In this document: piece after piece, positions 34,118 to 46,167 of the stretch
Layout of the letters: each line of letters opens with the position of its first letter
Numbering within the stretch: the stretch's first letter is position 1
Assembly: GCF_000499845.2 (NCBI RefSeq)
Contig: NC_023750.2
Span: 11,026,653 to 11,090,652, forward strand
Direction: 5' to 3'
Source of the DNA: Phaseolus vulgaris
Taxonomy: Eukaryota > Streptophyta > Magnoliopsida > Fabales > Fabaceae
DNA: 64,000 bases
The notes under the pieces: generated by a model
What the model was told of the DNA's origin: nothing
What the model saw: only the letters and a program-made list of their open reading frames with translations
The model's database searches: none
Program-made: the position numbers and the translations under genes

Positions 34118-36038
34118 TCTGTGCTTTTATTCAACTCTAGATTGAAACTTTTCCTGGAAAGTTAAAATCTAAATGGTCAGGTCCTTATGTTGTGAAAGAG
34201 GTAAAGCCTTATGGAGCAATAGAGTTAGAAGAACCAAAATCACATAGAAGTTGGGTTGTAAATGGTTAGAGGGTAAAGCCTTACTTGGGTAATGAACAGG
34301 AAAAACTCACTATGGTAATCCTTTTAGATGACCCATAAAGACATAGGCGTCAACCTATATGACGTTAAAAGAGCGCTTACTGGGAGGCAACCCAGTCCAC
34401 ATTTTAGTTTTATGTTGTTTTATTACCTTTGTTGATTTTATTTAAAATAAAAAATAAAAAATAAAAAATATAAAAAAAAAATCCTATATGCCTCCTAATC
34501 ATTTTGCAGGTTATGTATTTTTGACCTGGGGACAGGTTCTATTATTTAGGGGGGCAGATCCAGCAAATGAAGCAAAACTGTAGATAAAGATTTTAACAAA
34601 AAGCTGGATGACTTCTTAAGAAGAGAGGATTGAGCAAAAATATGGTTTTATCTTTCTAATTCTCTTTTCTTTTCAATTATTTGAATTTTGTCTTATTTTG
34701 TTTATTTTATTTTTCGGTTATTTTGTTTTCTGTTTATTTGCTTATTTGTTTGGTTTGTTTTTATTGCTTATTTTGAATAAATTTCCTGTTTTATTAGTTT
34801 GGTAATTTTAAGTCTTGAATTATCTTTCTTGACTAAATTTCAGTTTTAATTTGTTTGTTTTCTAGTTTATTTTTTTTCAAATAAAAAGAACTAGAATATT
34901 AATTTTGAATTGTGGAAAAAAGAATTTGTGTTTAAATATTAAATAGTGAGATGAATTAGACACAGGTTAGAAAAGAAAATATGATTGAATCCCTATTCAA
35001 ATGTAGTTCAAATATGATACATGAAAATTTAACAGGATGATTGATTAGGATAGATAATGACAAGACAAAAAGGAATGAGACCATTTAAACCAAGTGAGTG
35101 TGTGAACCTTAAAGTTTTGAGGGTTTTACTGATGAATTGACAGTTGTGGTTGCTTAATTTTTATCTTTGTTGCATCATAAAAGAGCATGAAGATGATTGA
35201 GGCATTTGTTTGTATTAATTAGGAGCCAGGGCCAAAAAGCCAACCTTTATATTAGAATTCCATTTTTTTTATATCCCCTTTGGGCGAAGAAATTTTTTGT
35301 TAATATTGCACCTTAACCTTTATTGATATAATTTTCTACCCTTTAGCATGTCTAAGGAAGGAGAACATAGATGCAATACATATAGAAAAGGGAAAGGTTG
35401 GTTCCGATTTTGAAAGTTCCAAAAGTTGAAAATAGGAAGAATCTTTTCCTATTATTGAAAACAAAACAAAAAAGAAAGAGAAACAGAAGAAGAAAAAGAA
35501 ATAAAAAAAAGAAAGATAGAAAAAAATTTCATGAAAATCATGAAAAGAAAGAAAATGAGGAAAAAGGTGACATCGAAAGAAAGTGGTAATTAGATAACAT
35601 ATATGTTCTCTATAATTGAATTGTAGGTATGTTCTTCTTCTTTAAGATGTGCATTTTGTTATCTAAGAAAAACCAATATTTTTTGGAAGCCCAGCCTCAT
35701 TACAACCCTGGAAAAGACCTCAAGATTCATGTTTCTAATATGTTTGTGATTTGAAGATGAAATGAAAAGCAACTGTGATTTTTTATGATTCAGTGAAAAT
35801 AGAGAGAAACACTTACCCGTGAGCATATGAGAAGATATTCCTTGCTGAATTGTCATTTATTTGTTTTTGATTTGATCCTGGAAATTGATTGTGTCTATAA
35901 TTTTCTATATTGGAATTTGGAAGCATCATAAATTTCTAATTTGATCTGTTGTTTAGTGAATTAAGCTGTTTGATATTTAAATTCAAATATATTCATTTAC
36001 TTTGCTTGAGGACAAACAAGATTCTAAGTTGGGGAGAG
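34118..36038 (+). other. Athila 3' region: integrase tail, conserved GGGAGGCAACCC block, no env ORF
   Basis: 34118-34340 encodes the integrase tail, split by one more TAG at about 34267. AGCGCTTACTGGGAGGCAAC (34371-34390) is a block often found behind Athila pol. The following 1.6 kb is A/T-rich. An env-like ORF, present in some Athila elements, is not recognisable. A Lys/Glu-rich frame at 35398-35589 is low complexity. The polypurine tract AAGTTGGGGAGAG (36026-36038) abuts the LTR. Confidence 0.7.
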
Positions 36039-37136
36039 TGATAAGTGTCTAATTTCAGTAATATTTCATATTAAAATATAGGCACTTATGAGGATTTATT
36101 GCTAATTTACATATAAAATAATCTCTAATTTATGAATTTATACCTTTTTACATGTTTTATGATCTTTATTTGAATAAGAGTATTTTATTCCAAAATTTGG
36201 TGTTAATTGCAGATTTCTAAGGAAGATTGGAGATTTGGATTGAAGATGAATGATTTGAGCTAAAAAGATAAAGATAGAAGGTCCCAGAATGGAAAAAGAT
36301 GCAAAGAAAGATTGGACTTTTTTTATGTTTTATCATTTAGCCCATTAGCGCGACACAATAAACAACCTAACCCTAGAAAACTAGGATAAATAGAGGGCTA
36401 GAGGCTCAACCTTAGGGTGTCAGATTGAGAGGAAAACACCATAGAGTGAATTGTAACCCAATTGGGAGAATGGAAGGTGCTAGAAGTATGCGTGGCTAAT
36501 TCTACCCTTTGGGATTGGGAGTAATCTGCTCAAACTCTTATGTATTGAGGTGATATCTTATATATTAATATTCAGTTCTTGATTGATTATTGGTATTGTT
36601 GTTTTACTTTTAATTTTCCGTGACAAATTGAGAATCTTAAATTTGACCGGGAGGTATTTTTAGGGTTCGGACCTAAACAACAATACTTAACATATTTGAG
36701 TGCTAGGAATAGACTTGAAATGTTAATTGCTACTAAACGTCTGAGCTTCGTTCTAATTTGTTCTTATAATTATGCGAGGGATCGATAGTTAGGGGACATT
36801 CTTAAGGATTTTATATGCGAGGAATCGATATAAATGATTTTTATACGGGCATCAATTTCAATCAAAGAACTTAATATTGACATGCTAATCAAAATACTTG
36901 AGAGTGAGAGAGATGAAACTAATCCTTATTTTTCCAATTGAAACAACTAATTCTTTGTCTGTTTTCTTATTGATCAGTGCCAACACAATTAATTCAAAAC
37001 TCTTTTAATTGTTCTGTTTTTATATTTAGCGATTATTGTACTCGATAATTCACTGTTCCTTGTGGGATCGATATTCGTCCTTAGGGACAATTATTACTTT
37101 TGACAAACGCGGTGCACTTGCCGTAAAAAGTCATCA
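36039..37136 (+). repeat. Athila 3' LTR
   Basis: 1098 bp, same ends as the 5' LTR. Differences include shorter T-runs near 36310 and scattered transitions. Confidence 0.93.
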
Positions 37137-37141
37137 CGCCA

Positions 37142-37205
37142 CCAACAACCGCTATCAAAGCCTTTTTTCCCTTTTATTAAATTTCCTATTTTTAGTGGGG
37201 AAAGT
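37142..37205 (+). pseudogene. Short piece of the gypsy gag gene between Athila and Tat-B
   Basis: Encodes PIFSGESD in one frame at the right end, directly continued at 59198 by DPNVYIGWE once Tat-B is removed. It is a 64-bp island of the oldest element, stranded between two insertions. Confidence 0.7.
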
Positions 37206-37210
37206 GATTT

Positions 37211-37797
37211 TGTTCTCGCTGGTTGACCTCGGTTGGACTGGATGGATAACTCCTTTTCCGGTCTGTCTCCTCTTGATGCATTGGAACAACGCTCCGCTGG
37301 AACAGAGGGGCTCTACCTATTGATCACACTCTGACGATCAAGTCAGTGAGAGCATACAAAATAAGTCACTAGTTTCAGTCTTAAGTAGTCAGAAACAACG
37401 TACTATTATCGGGGATCTCAAGCCCCTTTTATAGGTTTCCCTTTAACAACTTCTACTAATGAGAACATAATCTCAACAGAAAGCATATAATCATAATAGA
37501 AAAACCCCCTGTTCATGTGCACCTCTTATCTTCGGGTACTAACAACAGAAAAACATTATGTTTACACGTGTACCATTATTCTCAAGTGCTAACAACATTA
37601 TTCTAAAACAACTTTTATTTTACATTTAATTTGTGTATCTGTTATAAACAAACTGAAAAATCATTCTATATTTTCGAGCTTTCTTACCAGCGCTTGGGCC
37701 AAGCTCATGGCCACCCTTTGGTCCATGTTGGCCCAAAAGTCGAGCTGACTCTACCAAAGTGCTTGGACCGAGGTCCCGAGCACTCTTGTCCAATACA
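37211..37797 (-). repeat. Tat-B LTR (left; 3' LTR of the minus-strand element)
   Basis: The polypurine tract lies on its right side (plus-strand CAAGCCTCCCAAGC, 37798-37811), as expected for a 3' LTR read on the minus strand. Confidence 0.85.
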
Positions 37798-38540
37798 CAA
37801 GCCTCCCAAGCTCGAGCTGAGCTTGACTATGCGAAGAGGCTTACAAGCACTTGGCGGATGACACGACGTTTTCCCCAACGGGTAGGTGAGGCGTGGTTAC
37901 CGAAGCACTCCCTGACGAGATGTCTCACCATACTAAATCTGCGGCTTTTGCATCAACGGCTAGGAAGCGCTGCCACTTCATTTCCCTTTTTAAACACTAA
38001 AAACCCATTTCTCCTTTCTTACTCTTTACGTAACCTTCATACTCCAGAAACTTTTGCACTCTCAAATCTCTCCTGCACCAAGAAGCTTTCTTCACAATTC
38101 TTCTTTCCAATCAGCTATCACACCAGGTATTTTCCTTTAACTAATCTTTATTATTGAATGCTCATTCACTTTACCAATTGCATTGTCTGAACTGGGATTT
38201 TCTTTCGAATCGCCTTCTCTATCTGAACTGTTATTTCCTTTGGGTTCATTTGCTTTGTTTGAACTGTGATTTCCTTTGGATTAATTTTCACTATTCTGAA
38301 CTGCTTGTATCTAGTTTTTGTGTTTGTGCTTGTGTGCTAGTTATCTCTGAATGGATTACAGTGTTATGTACCCTTGGGCCAAAAAAAACCTTTTGACAGA
38401 AACCTCTTATTATACCACCCATCAATGTCTTAGAGATTTAAGAGAGAATGGTTGTACCATGAGTAAGAAGCATGAGAGTCATGTAAAAACCGTACAGTGA
38501 GGGCGAACCCATATGTTGTGATGAGTCCTCGGACTTCGAG
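37798..38540 (+). other. Polypurine tract and 5' leader of the Tat-B antisense gene
   Basis: Non-coding, pyrimidine-rich. A possible donor CCAG|GTATTTTC near 38127 matches the 5' UTR intron position in Tat-A. No intact start codon context was identified. Confidence 0.45.
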
Positions 38541-39930
38541 GGTCCGTTCTATTGCTTTTGAGCTACCTTTTTCAAAAAGGTCCTCTCACATCTTCCTTTG
38601 TCCATCTTCGAGAAAGAGCTTTTGACCGAGCTGAACATCCCCCCTGCCCAGCTACACCCTAATAGTTGGGCATTCACCGGTGCTTTTATTATTCTGCGTG
38701 CATAGTTCGGCATCTCGCCGTCTGTTGAAGTCTTCTTATACTTCTTTGAAGCTAAACCCGTAAGTACTAAAGTGTGGGTGTCCCTGGAAGAGCCTTAACA
38801 GGAGATTCATCCCTTTTGGATGGATTTCCCCTATACTAGACCTCTGAGCCCAAATTCCAGAGTGCTCGGTGCCTGGAAGATCTATCACCAAAAGATCAAA
38901 GGATCTGCCAATTCCTGTCAAGCTTGAAGGTCGTCTTTGAAAACTCTTACTTAATATCCAAATAGTACCATGCCGGTGCCCTGAAGGCTTATATTGGTAC
39001 TCCTTATTTCCCACTCTTGGTGAAAATAACTTTGCCACCACTTATTAACCATTTACTTATTTTATTTACAGGGAGGATATTATCTAATATCAGCAAGGCG
39101 AGGCTAGCCGAGATGGCTAAAAAGATGAGGGTAGCTACCAACATGCCTAAGGATTCTTTAACTCGCAAAAAGAAAGCTTTAGTCACCATTACTCAAGCCC
39201 CGACTCAGCAGAACAAGGAAACCACCTTGGAGCTTGTTTTTAAAAGACAAAGGAAAGCAACTCGGATGGTTGAGCCCCCCATCAGGACATGTTCCTTCAA
39301 AAGGCCAGGCTCCACACCGAGATGTAATTTTCATCTAGGAAGGCGAAGCGGAAAGCTCCAAGGGGAAGAGCTTGTGGGATCTGATCTTTGACGTCGCAAC
39401 CTACGGTGAACACGCCTTCCTGCCCAGCGATGACAAGGACATGCTCATGGCCTTCAATGAAGACCACCTGTTTCGCGACACCATAAAGCGGATTGGGCAG
39501 GCCTTTGCCATGGGTTTCCTTGCTGTTTCTAAAGCACGAAGTCAAAAATCCGCCAAAGATCAAAGGGTCGTGGAGCTTCAAAAGGAGGTAGAGCGCCTAC
39601 GTGTCATGATCAACCACTTGAACAACCATGCCCGCGTTGAAGCCACACGCCTTAGTGATCTTCATGAAGAAACTAAGCGAATCCTGACCGAGAAGGCTCA
39701 AGAAGCTTCAAGCTTAGCGTAAGAGAAGGACAAACTCTTGTCCAGAATTGAAGAGTTGGAGAATAAGGCAACCCGCTGAGGGAGGACCTCACCAAGGTCA
39801 GAGAATCTTTTAAGCAAGATGCTTCCCAATCCTACCTTGTAGAATTCGAGGCAGCCATCGAACAAGATTTAGCAATTCATCCCAATCTGGACTACTCAGA
39901 ACTCGGCCCGGGTAAAACCGTGGTCGATGG
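38541..39930 (+). pseudogene. Tat-B antisense gene (Transposase_28-like plus coiled coil), decayed
   Basis: The Transposase_28-like block is readable at 38568-38790 (FEKELLTELNI, QLHPNSWAFTGAF, a stop at about 38702, then PSVEVFLYFFEAK). An acceptor TTTACAG at 39065-39071 opens the second exon (ISKARLAEMAKK), parallel to KGKLAELRA in Tat-A. The coiled coil is at 39372-39722 (VVELQKEVERLRVMINHLNN). The last block, about 39840-39930, parallels the C terminus of the intact Tat-A gene (NPDYSE-like, then DGQL). Several stops and frame changes. Confidence 0.7.
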
Positions 39931-40540
39931 CCAACTAAGGGATGATTAACTTAAACATTTTATGGTCTGTAATATGTTAAATTCTCTTAACACTTTAACA
40001 ATTTGAACCCTTTATATTTATCAACACTTTCGCACTTTCTTTTGCATAGTGATTTTTGGGATCTTTGCCAACGCATGCCTTACTACTTAACTCACTCTCT
40101 TAAGATAAATCATATAGGAAGTCGCTATTAACCTAAGCGCGAAAATAACAACTACTATCAATACACATGCGAATACCTTATCACTTATGCTAATTCTTCT
40201 CCACATGTTGAGCGTTAAGTAATTAGTGTAATGAAAATCTAACTTAGGCATGACTAAACATGAAAAATCATAGAATTCCCACTTAATAGAGAACTAACCT
40301 TTCGATGAATCATAAACCCGTAGTTAAAATGAGCCTATACTCAATCTCAACTTGCACAACTTTGTTCCAAAAAATGGGCCAAAGGCTGCCTATCATGACT
40401 TTTCTTAGCCCTGCTTCGCAAAGCGCCTGCTTGGATAATCGTACTTTCCCCGAGCTCTACCGCCTTATCCATATATATATGATCGAAGGATTCAAGTAAA
40501 TATCATTTAATCATTTCAAAGAGCACCTAAATTTGGGTGA
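39931..40540 (+). other. 3' flank of the Tat-B antisense gene
   Basis: T-rich sequence with AATAT-type stretches right after the coding end, then unstructured A/T-rich DNA. No gene seen. Confidence 0.4.
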
Positions 40541-41071
40541 TCGTTCACACACCGAGTTAGCCCGACTTACCATGTACCAAATTTAACAAACGCACCACTA
40601 CAGAGTGCCTGCACACGGATGACTTGACTCACTCTGGTCTAGGATGTCTTTCCAGGTGTGAATGACTCTACTAATAACAAACCGAATCACAGAGTGCCTA
40701 TACTCGGGTAGTCGCTCTCATGTCGAGTTAGGTCATCTCACCTTGTACTGGATCAAACGATTTAGCCATAATAAATCAATCTGCAGAGCGCCTACATTCG
40801 AGTAGTTGTTCTTACACCGAGTTAGGTCGTCTTACCTTGCCAAATACTTCCTTTACATCAATTTTATGCACAGGGCGCATATACTCGGGTAGTCGTACTG
40901 ACACCGAGCTAGGTCGTCTTATCTGGCACTAGATAACCATTTTACACACAGGGTTCCTATACTCGGGTAGTCGTATTGACACCAAACTAGGTCGTCTTAT
41001 CTATCACTTAGATCAAGGAAATCATTGGGCAAACTAGTCTCACAGGGCGCCTATGCTCGGATAGTTGTATT
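40541..41071. repeat. Tat-B hairpin tandem array
   Basis: About five imperfect units of roughly 90-110 bp with CAGAGCGCCTATACTCGGGTAG and ACACCGAGTTAGGTCGTCTTA. CTCGG and CCGAG within each unit form a hairpin with a ~14-nt loop. The array is cut by the SIRE-like LTR at 41072; the last unit resumes at 54918 (GTATTGACACCGAGCTAGG). Confidence 0.8.
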
Positions 41072-42005
41072 TGTTGAATCAAGTGTGTTCAAGCTTTGAA
41101 GAATCCAAATCCTTTGAGTTTGATGGAAGGCTGGATGCACTTGTTGTTGCTGAGGTGTTTTAGAATAGGATCTGGGGTAGATTATCTGTGTAAATCCACT
41201 CTTGATTGAATTCAAAGCTTAAGTATTCTCAAACCTTTTGAATTGAAAGTGTTTTTCAAACCAAGTGAAAAACAACCTGTTGTTTTGTCGAAACAACTGA
41301 TTGTTTTACTCTTAGGTGTTTTGAGAAAGGTTGAAAACAGTTTTTGATGGTTGACTTGCTGTCAAACCAAAACAACCGATTGATTCGCACATTCAACCGA
41401 TTGTTTGTTTTCAAACCATAACAGAAAACTGTTTTGAGTGTTGACTAAGCTTTAAATGATTTTATAACTGAATGCGCTTCTGTTTTAAATGCTTTGACCA
41501 GTCTTTGAAAGCTATAAAGAGTTTGTTCAGCTTTTGTAACAAACAAGAACTGAGATTTAATCATAGAAAACAAATTTGAGTTTTTCACTTATTTTGCTTT
41601 TCAAGAGTTAAAGATTGCTTTGAGATTGCTTTGATCAAGAGAGAATGGGATAGGATTTTCATTTGTATTGATTTCAGATCATTCTGTAACAAGTGTAATC
41701 CTTCTGTACTTTGTGTAAACTCTAGTGTGATAGGCCAAGAAGTGTTGAGTGCTCTTGAGGTTGTCAAGATCAACATTCTTGGTGGTGTATGTGCTGAGCC
41801 AAAGGAAGTGTGTGTCTTGAGGGGATCAAGGTCACTTCTTTGGTGGTGTGTGTAAGTAATCTAGGTTTGGTTACTTAGTGGATTCCCCAGTGGTTTCTAG
41901 GAAGACTGGTTGTAGCTCTTGGTTTAAGAGTCAACCAGTATAAACTGTGTGTGCAATCTCTCTCTCCCTTAAACTCTTTAATTTCAGTTTATATATTTTA
42001 ACTGG

Positions 42006-42952
42006 TGATCCTGCCGGTTGACCAAAACGCAAGAATCTTGCCACGTCAAAGGTATCTCCCTCTGGATCGGCTTTGCGCCACGCTAGCTTCCGTCCTTCAC
42101 ACCTCGATTCTCCTCAAGAACCTGAAAAGGACAGAGTGGCGCCACTGCGGCCGATCGCGCTCTGACGCTCAAGTCAGTGACAGAATCACCAAAACTCTAA
42201 GAGAGAAAAGCTAAAACTCAAGGAACCGTGCAAAATCATTCTCAGCGTACTCAAGTGTTCTCAAAGCGTAAAGAAGTGTTCTAAACGCGCATACCTCAGA
42301 ATCTGTTAAGAGTTCGTTATATACCCGTGCATTTTCTCTCTCCTGACGGTTACACCTCTGGATACGTGGCTCGCATCCAGCTGTACACGTGTCACCATCT
42401 GGAACGTCTTATGCTTGAGCGCCACTTCCACTCTTCAGGCTGTTCGACTAAGTTACTCAGGTGAGGAGCAACTCGGTGCATAGCTGCCTTGGAGCGCGAT
42501 CTCTTCTAATGACGAGCACAGGGTGTCACCATGCACACCTTCTCTGTGGTCTCGCCTGCCGCTATCACGATCTGCATTACTTGCTCATCGTGCATGTTCT
42601 GGTAAGCTGTTCCCTGGCCTCAACCTCTGGCTAGGGAATGATCATCTGATAACTTCATCCTTCGTACTCGTGCCCTTTGAAAGCCTTGAACAAGCTTTCC
42701 TGATCTTTCGGCGATGTCCCCCTCTCGGCGATCTCTGACCACTTGGTCGTCTAAGCTCGCATACGGCGACTACGACACAAGCCTGGTGACTGCCAGTTTA
42801 GATATGCTAGAGATCGGAGCACGCCAACTTAAGGATTGGCGACTACACAGACTTCCCGATGTCCTTCCCTTCTGTCAGCCAGGTGTTCCGTTCAACACGC
42901 CTATATTTTCGCTTGCTGCCACGTCATCACTCCCGACTACCGGGTCGGTACA
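42006..42952 (-). repeat. Tat-A 3' LTR
   Basis: 947 bp. The adjacent polypurine tract (minus-strand GACTGGGGGGCTTG) at 42953-42966 confirms that this is the 3' LTR. Confidence 0.93.
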
Positions 42953-42966
42953 CAAGCCCCCCAGTC
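42953..42966 (-). promoter_or_regulatory. Polypurine tract of Tat-A
   Basis: GACTGGGGGGCTTG on the minus strand ends exactly at the LTR start TGTACCG. This is the plus-strand DNA primer site in LTR elements. Confidence 0.8.
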
Positions 42967-43304
42967 TTAAGCGAAGACTTGTCCAGCGAAAAGACTAAGA
43001 GGTCACATCACCGTCGATCTACGTGGCGCTGGCGCGGAATTCCGAACGTCCGTACCCTCTGCTTTCCTGACGCTCCACCAAACCCCTTTTTCTAATCGCT
43101 CGACACGTGGCTTCATCAACGGTCATCTTCAGCTGTCGTTTGCGCTTCCGAAAACGTTCGAAAAACCCTTAAACCCCTTGCACTTCCACTGTTCCATCAT
43201 CTTTCTGCACTCTCAAACGTTCTAGGTTTTTCTCTGCGAACCCACGAAGCTTCTCAACTCTCTCAATCTCCAACTCTCTTCAACGCTCATCCGATCACAA
43301 AAAG

Positions 43305-43542
43305 GTACCCCTTTTACTTCTTCTGTTGATATTTGCTGCATTTTAACCGATTCGCATCATCCATTATCTGTCTGAAGCATACGTTGTGGGCTGTTTTTTC
43401 CTTTTCTCCTTCTCTCGTAGTTTAGGGCTTCGTTCTTCGTCACGTTCATCCCAGCGAACTCTTGTTCGTTCGCTCTGTCTTCTTCGTTCTCAATCGAGTC
43501 GTTCTGTTGGCTTTGTTTCATCCCTTTCATTTTCCTTTGCAG
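43305..43542 (+). other. Intron in the 5' UTR of the Tat-A antisense gene
   Basis: Donor AAAG|GTACCC, long T-rich stretch, acceptor TTTGCAG|TTCC, eight bases before ATG 43551. Predicted from splice-site form only. Confidence 0.55.
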
Positions 43543-43550
43543 TTCCTGCG

Positions 43551-46167
43551 ATGGCTCACACAAAATCCACCGCGAACCCTCCTTCTTCGTCGCGAAACCC
43601 TCCACCCCAAGCGCGTAGGGTTGCTCCTGGGGCAAATCCTCCACCAGCGCGCAATCCACCACGAGCCTCTGATGCTCCTTCTAACCAGGCTGAGAGGCCT
43701 GCTTCTTCTCACGCCAATCCCGCTCAGGCAACTCCACCGATCGCCGGAGGAGCCTCCCTGCCTCCAAAAGATTACAAGGAACTCTACCCTTGGGCCACCC
43801 CACTCTTGTTAAAAGAGACTTCTTCAATAAACACGGAGTTGGGCGTGCTCCGACTAAGGAAAGGAGACCAGTCCGACCTCTCCTTCCACAAGGAACATGA
43901 TAGCAAGGTGGTCGTGCTGCCCTGCTTCCCGGATGAGCCGATCTGTGCGGACGACAAAGGGAACAACGACGAGTTGTTCTGCTTCCTCTACGCCACCTTT
44001 TTCAAGAAAGTGAAGCTCAAACTTCCCTTTACTCGCTTCGAGAGAGAGCTGCTAACCGAGCTCGATATCGCCCTCGCCCAGCTTCATCCCAACAGCTGGG
44101 CGTTTGTAAGGGCGTTCCAAATCATCTGCGCACACCTGGGGCTGCCGGCTTCAGTAGATGTCTTTCTTTTCCTGTTCGAGGCTAAGAATCCCGGAGACCG
44201 CCTCTGGATTAGCTTAAACGGGATTGCTGGGAGGTCAATCCTCTCAATCTTCCAGCAATCTTACAAAGACTGGAAAGGAAAGTTCATCAAGGTGCGCCCA
44301 TACGAGCAAGACCCCTCACTGCTCGACGGTTTCCCCTTGTACTGGGTACACAAGGGGAACAAAGACTCCAAAGAATGCTTCAGGAGGCCAAGGAGTCCCG
44401 ACAACATGGGCGAGCTAGACAAAGATCTCTGCCTTTTCTGGAAGAGCGTAGCAGCTGCCAACATCACCTTCCCTACCGCCTCAATCATCTCCTTCGAGTT
44501 CTCCGAGGGCCAACTTGAAGCTCACATAGGTCAGCCCCTACCTCAGCACCAAGACTATTGTTTTGTGCTGGAAGCAACTTAGCGTTTCTACCATTCCATT
44601 CTTTGGCGTTTTGCTTGTTCGGTATTGGTCTTGATTTTGAATCCATGTGCCACTTGCTTGCGTTATTCCTACGTGCATATACTTGTATATCTTGCTTCTG
44701 CTTTTGTGCTTACTCATCTATTTTCTACCCTGTGCAGACTTCATGTTGGGAAAAGGCAAACTAGCTGAACTGAGGGCGATCTCCCGATCTCACAAGCTGG
44801 CGACGGGCTCCCAAACCGTACCCAACTCGGTGGTGGAGATCGTCGTTGCTCAGGGCAGAACTCCTCCCCAAGGTCCAACTCCTTCGGAGGCACTAGCCGC
44901 CCCTCAAAGAAAAAAGCTTGTCTTGAGGAAGCCAAAGAGGAAAACTCCTCAAGTAGTACAAAAAGAAGAAGAAGATGACGAGGTGACTGAGGATGGCCTT
45001 GTCACCAAAAGAACAAGGGTGGCTCCCTCTTCACCACCTGCACTCCCAACTCCAACACCGCCCTCACCTCCAGCTCCAACACAACCAGTCCAAGCAACTC
45101 CCTTGGCCGTCGCACCCCCCGTGGTTGAAAGCAGCGACCCAAACTTCATTGAGAATCCTCCAAGCGCCTCCACTCCATTTGTATCTGCTGGAGAGGGTCC
45201 TCCTTCAACCACCTCTATCGTTGGGGCTGCACCAGGAGGAGATGAAGGTGGCCATAACTCGCCAATTTTGATAACTGAGTCTCCGACTTCATCACCACGC
45301 CAGGAAACCCCCCTCGCCTTTCAAACTCAAGAGGGTGGTGGTGAAAGTCAGCACCAAGCTCCTCCAGCACCTCCACCAGCAACAACTTCAAACTTCCCCC
45401 CCTCCATCGAAGAGATCTGGGGACCCTTCACAGCCAAACTGAAGATGATGGCAGAGGATCTCCCCTCAATTATAACGAAGGCTGTGAAGAACTCGAGCAA
45501 GAAACTCCAAGAAGAGAATGCGGCGCTCAAGGAGTCAAACCGCCTGATAAGGATGGAGGCGGAGAAGCTTTCTTGCAATCTGATGATGGCGGAAATTGAC
45601 CATTCAAGGCTGGAAGACGCCATGGATGCTGAACTAAGAGGCGCGCGCAAGGAGGCCTCCGATCTGCGCCAAAAACTGCACCTCCAGGCTCAAGAGAAAA
45701 TCAAGCTGGAGAGTAAGCTTGTACCTTACAGGCTCAAGGTGGCCAACTTGGAGGCTGCAATGAAAGCAGATGCGACCAAGGTGGAAAACCTTGAAAAGAG
45801 GTCGGTAGATCGGAAGGTCCTCCTTGGGAAGGTCGAGAAGGAGAGGGACGACACCAAGGCTGAGCTCGCCAAAACTCAAGAGGAAAACACAAAGATTGTT
45901 GCAGAGCTGGCCCAGGTTCGGGAGGAAAACAAAAAGGCTGCTGAAGAGCTTGCTCGGGCTCGTGAAGAAACTGAAGGGCTGAAAAAGCAAACCGACGAGC
46001 TGAAGAAACAAGCTCAAGAGCTCGAGCAAAGCTCCGCCCAAGTCCTTTCCGCCGGGTTCGACGCCGCTTTGGAGCAAGTCTCGTGCCAATATCCCGAGCT
46101 CGATCTCTCCATGGTGTCAATCTGCAACGAAGTGGTGGATGGGAAGATCGTGCCCTCTGAAGATTAA
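43551..46167 (+). CDS. Tat-A antisense gene: Transposase_28-like domain plus coiled coil, intact (two coding exons)
   Basis: Coding exons 43551-44529 and 44738-46167 join in frame across a GT...AG intron and give about 802 residues without a stop. The start MAHTKST is followed by a Pro/Ala-rich leader (to about residue 70). The plant Transposase_28 ('putative gypsy type transposon') block follows (about residues 130-290: FERELLTELDI, QLHPNSWAFVRAF, SVDVFLFLFEAK). Exon 2 has a Pro/Ser-rich linker and a long coiled coil (about residues 590-780: NLEKRSVDRKVLLGKVEKE, then EELARAREETEGLKKQ). It runs opposite to gag-pol and ends about 1.9 kb from it. Its role is unknown; related antisense ORFs are known in Tat elements. 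It stays open although gag-pol in the same copy is broken. Confidence 0.85.
44530..44737 (+). other. Intron of the Tat-A antisense gene
   Basis: 208 bp: donor ACATAG|GTCAGC, acceptor CCTGTGCAG|ACTTC. Removing it keeps phase (979 nt of exon 1, one base carried over). Tat-C has an equivalent intron at 11212-11280. Without splicing, exon 1 would stop at about 44580. Confidence 0.75.

Larger units (their letters stand above)
27470..37136 (+). mobile_element. Athila-lineage Ty3/gypsy LTR retrotransposon, nearly complete, TSD cgcca
   Basis: 9667 bp with LTRs of 1100 and 1098 bp (27470-28569 and 36039-37136) and perfect cgcca TSD (27465-27469, 37137-37141). Order: LTR, primer-binding site, T-rich leader, gag, protease, RT-RNase H, integrase, 3' region, polypurine tract, LTR. 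Gag and pol share one reading frame, broken only by a handful of TAA/TAG codons, so it is recently dead. The two LTRs differ at roughly two dozen places by eye (about 2%), suggesting an insertion within the last million years or so (rough inference). Confidence 0.95.

Noticed and set aside
35398..35589. Lys/Glu-rich frame in the Athila 3' region, considered as env-like
   Set aside because: Low-complexity A-rich DNA; no signal peptide, membrane segment or coiled-coil pattern to support an env-like protein.
44993..46120. Alternative frames and minus-strand frames over exon 2 of the antisense gene
   Set aside because: Low-complexity Pro/Ser and Glu/Lys coding generates open frames in other phases; only the 44738-46167 frame matches Tat-B and Tat-C.
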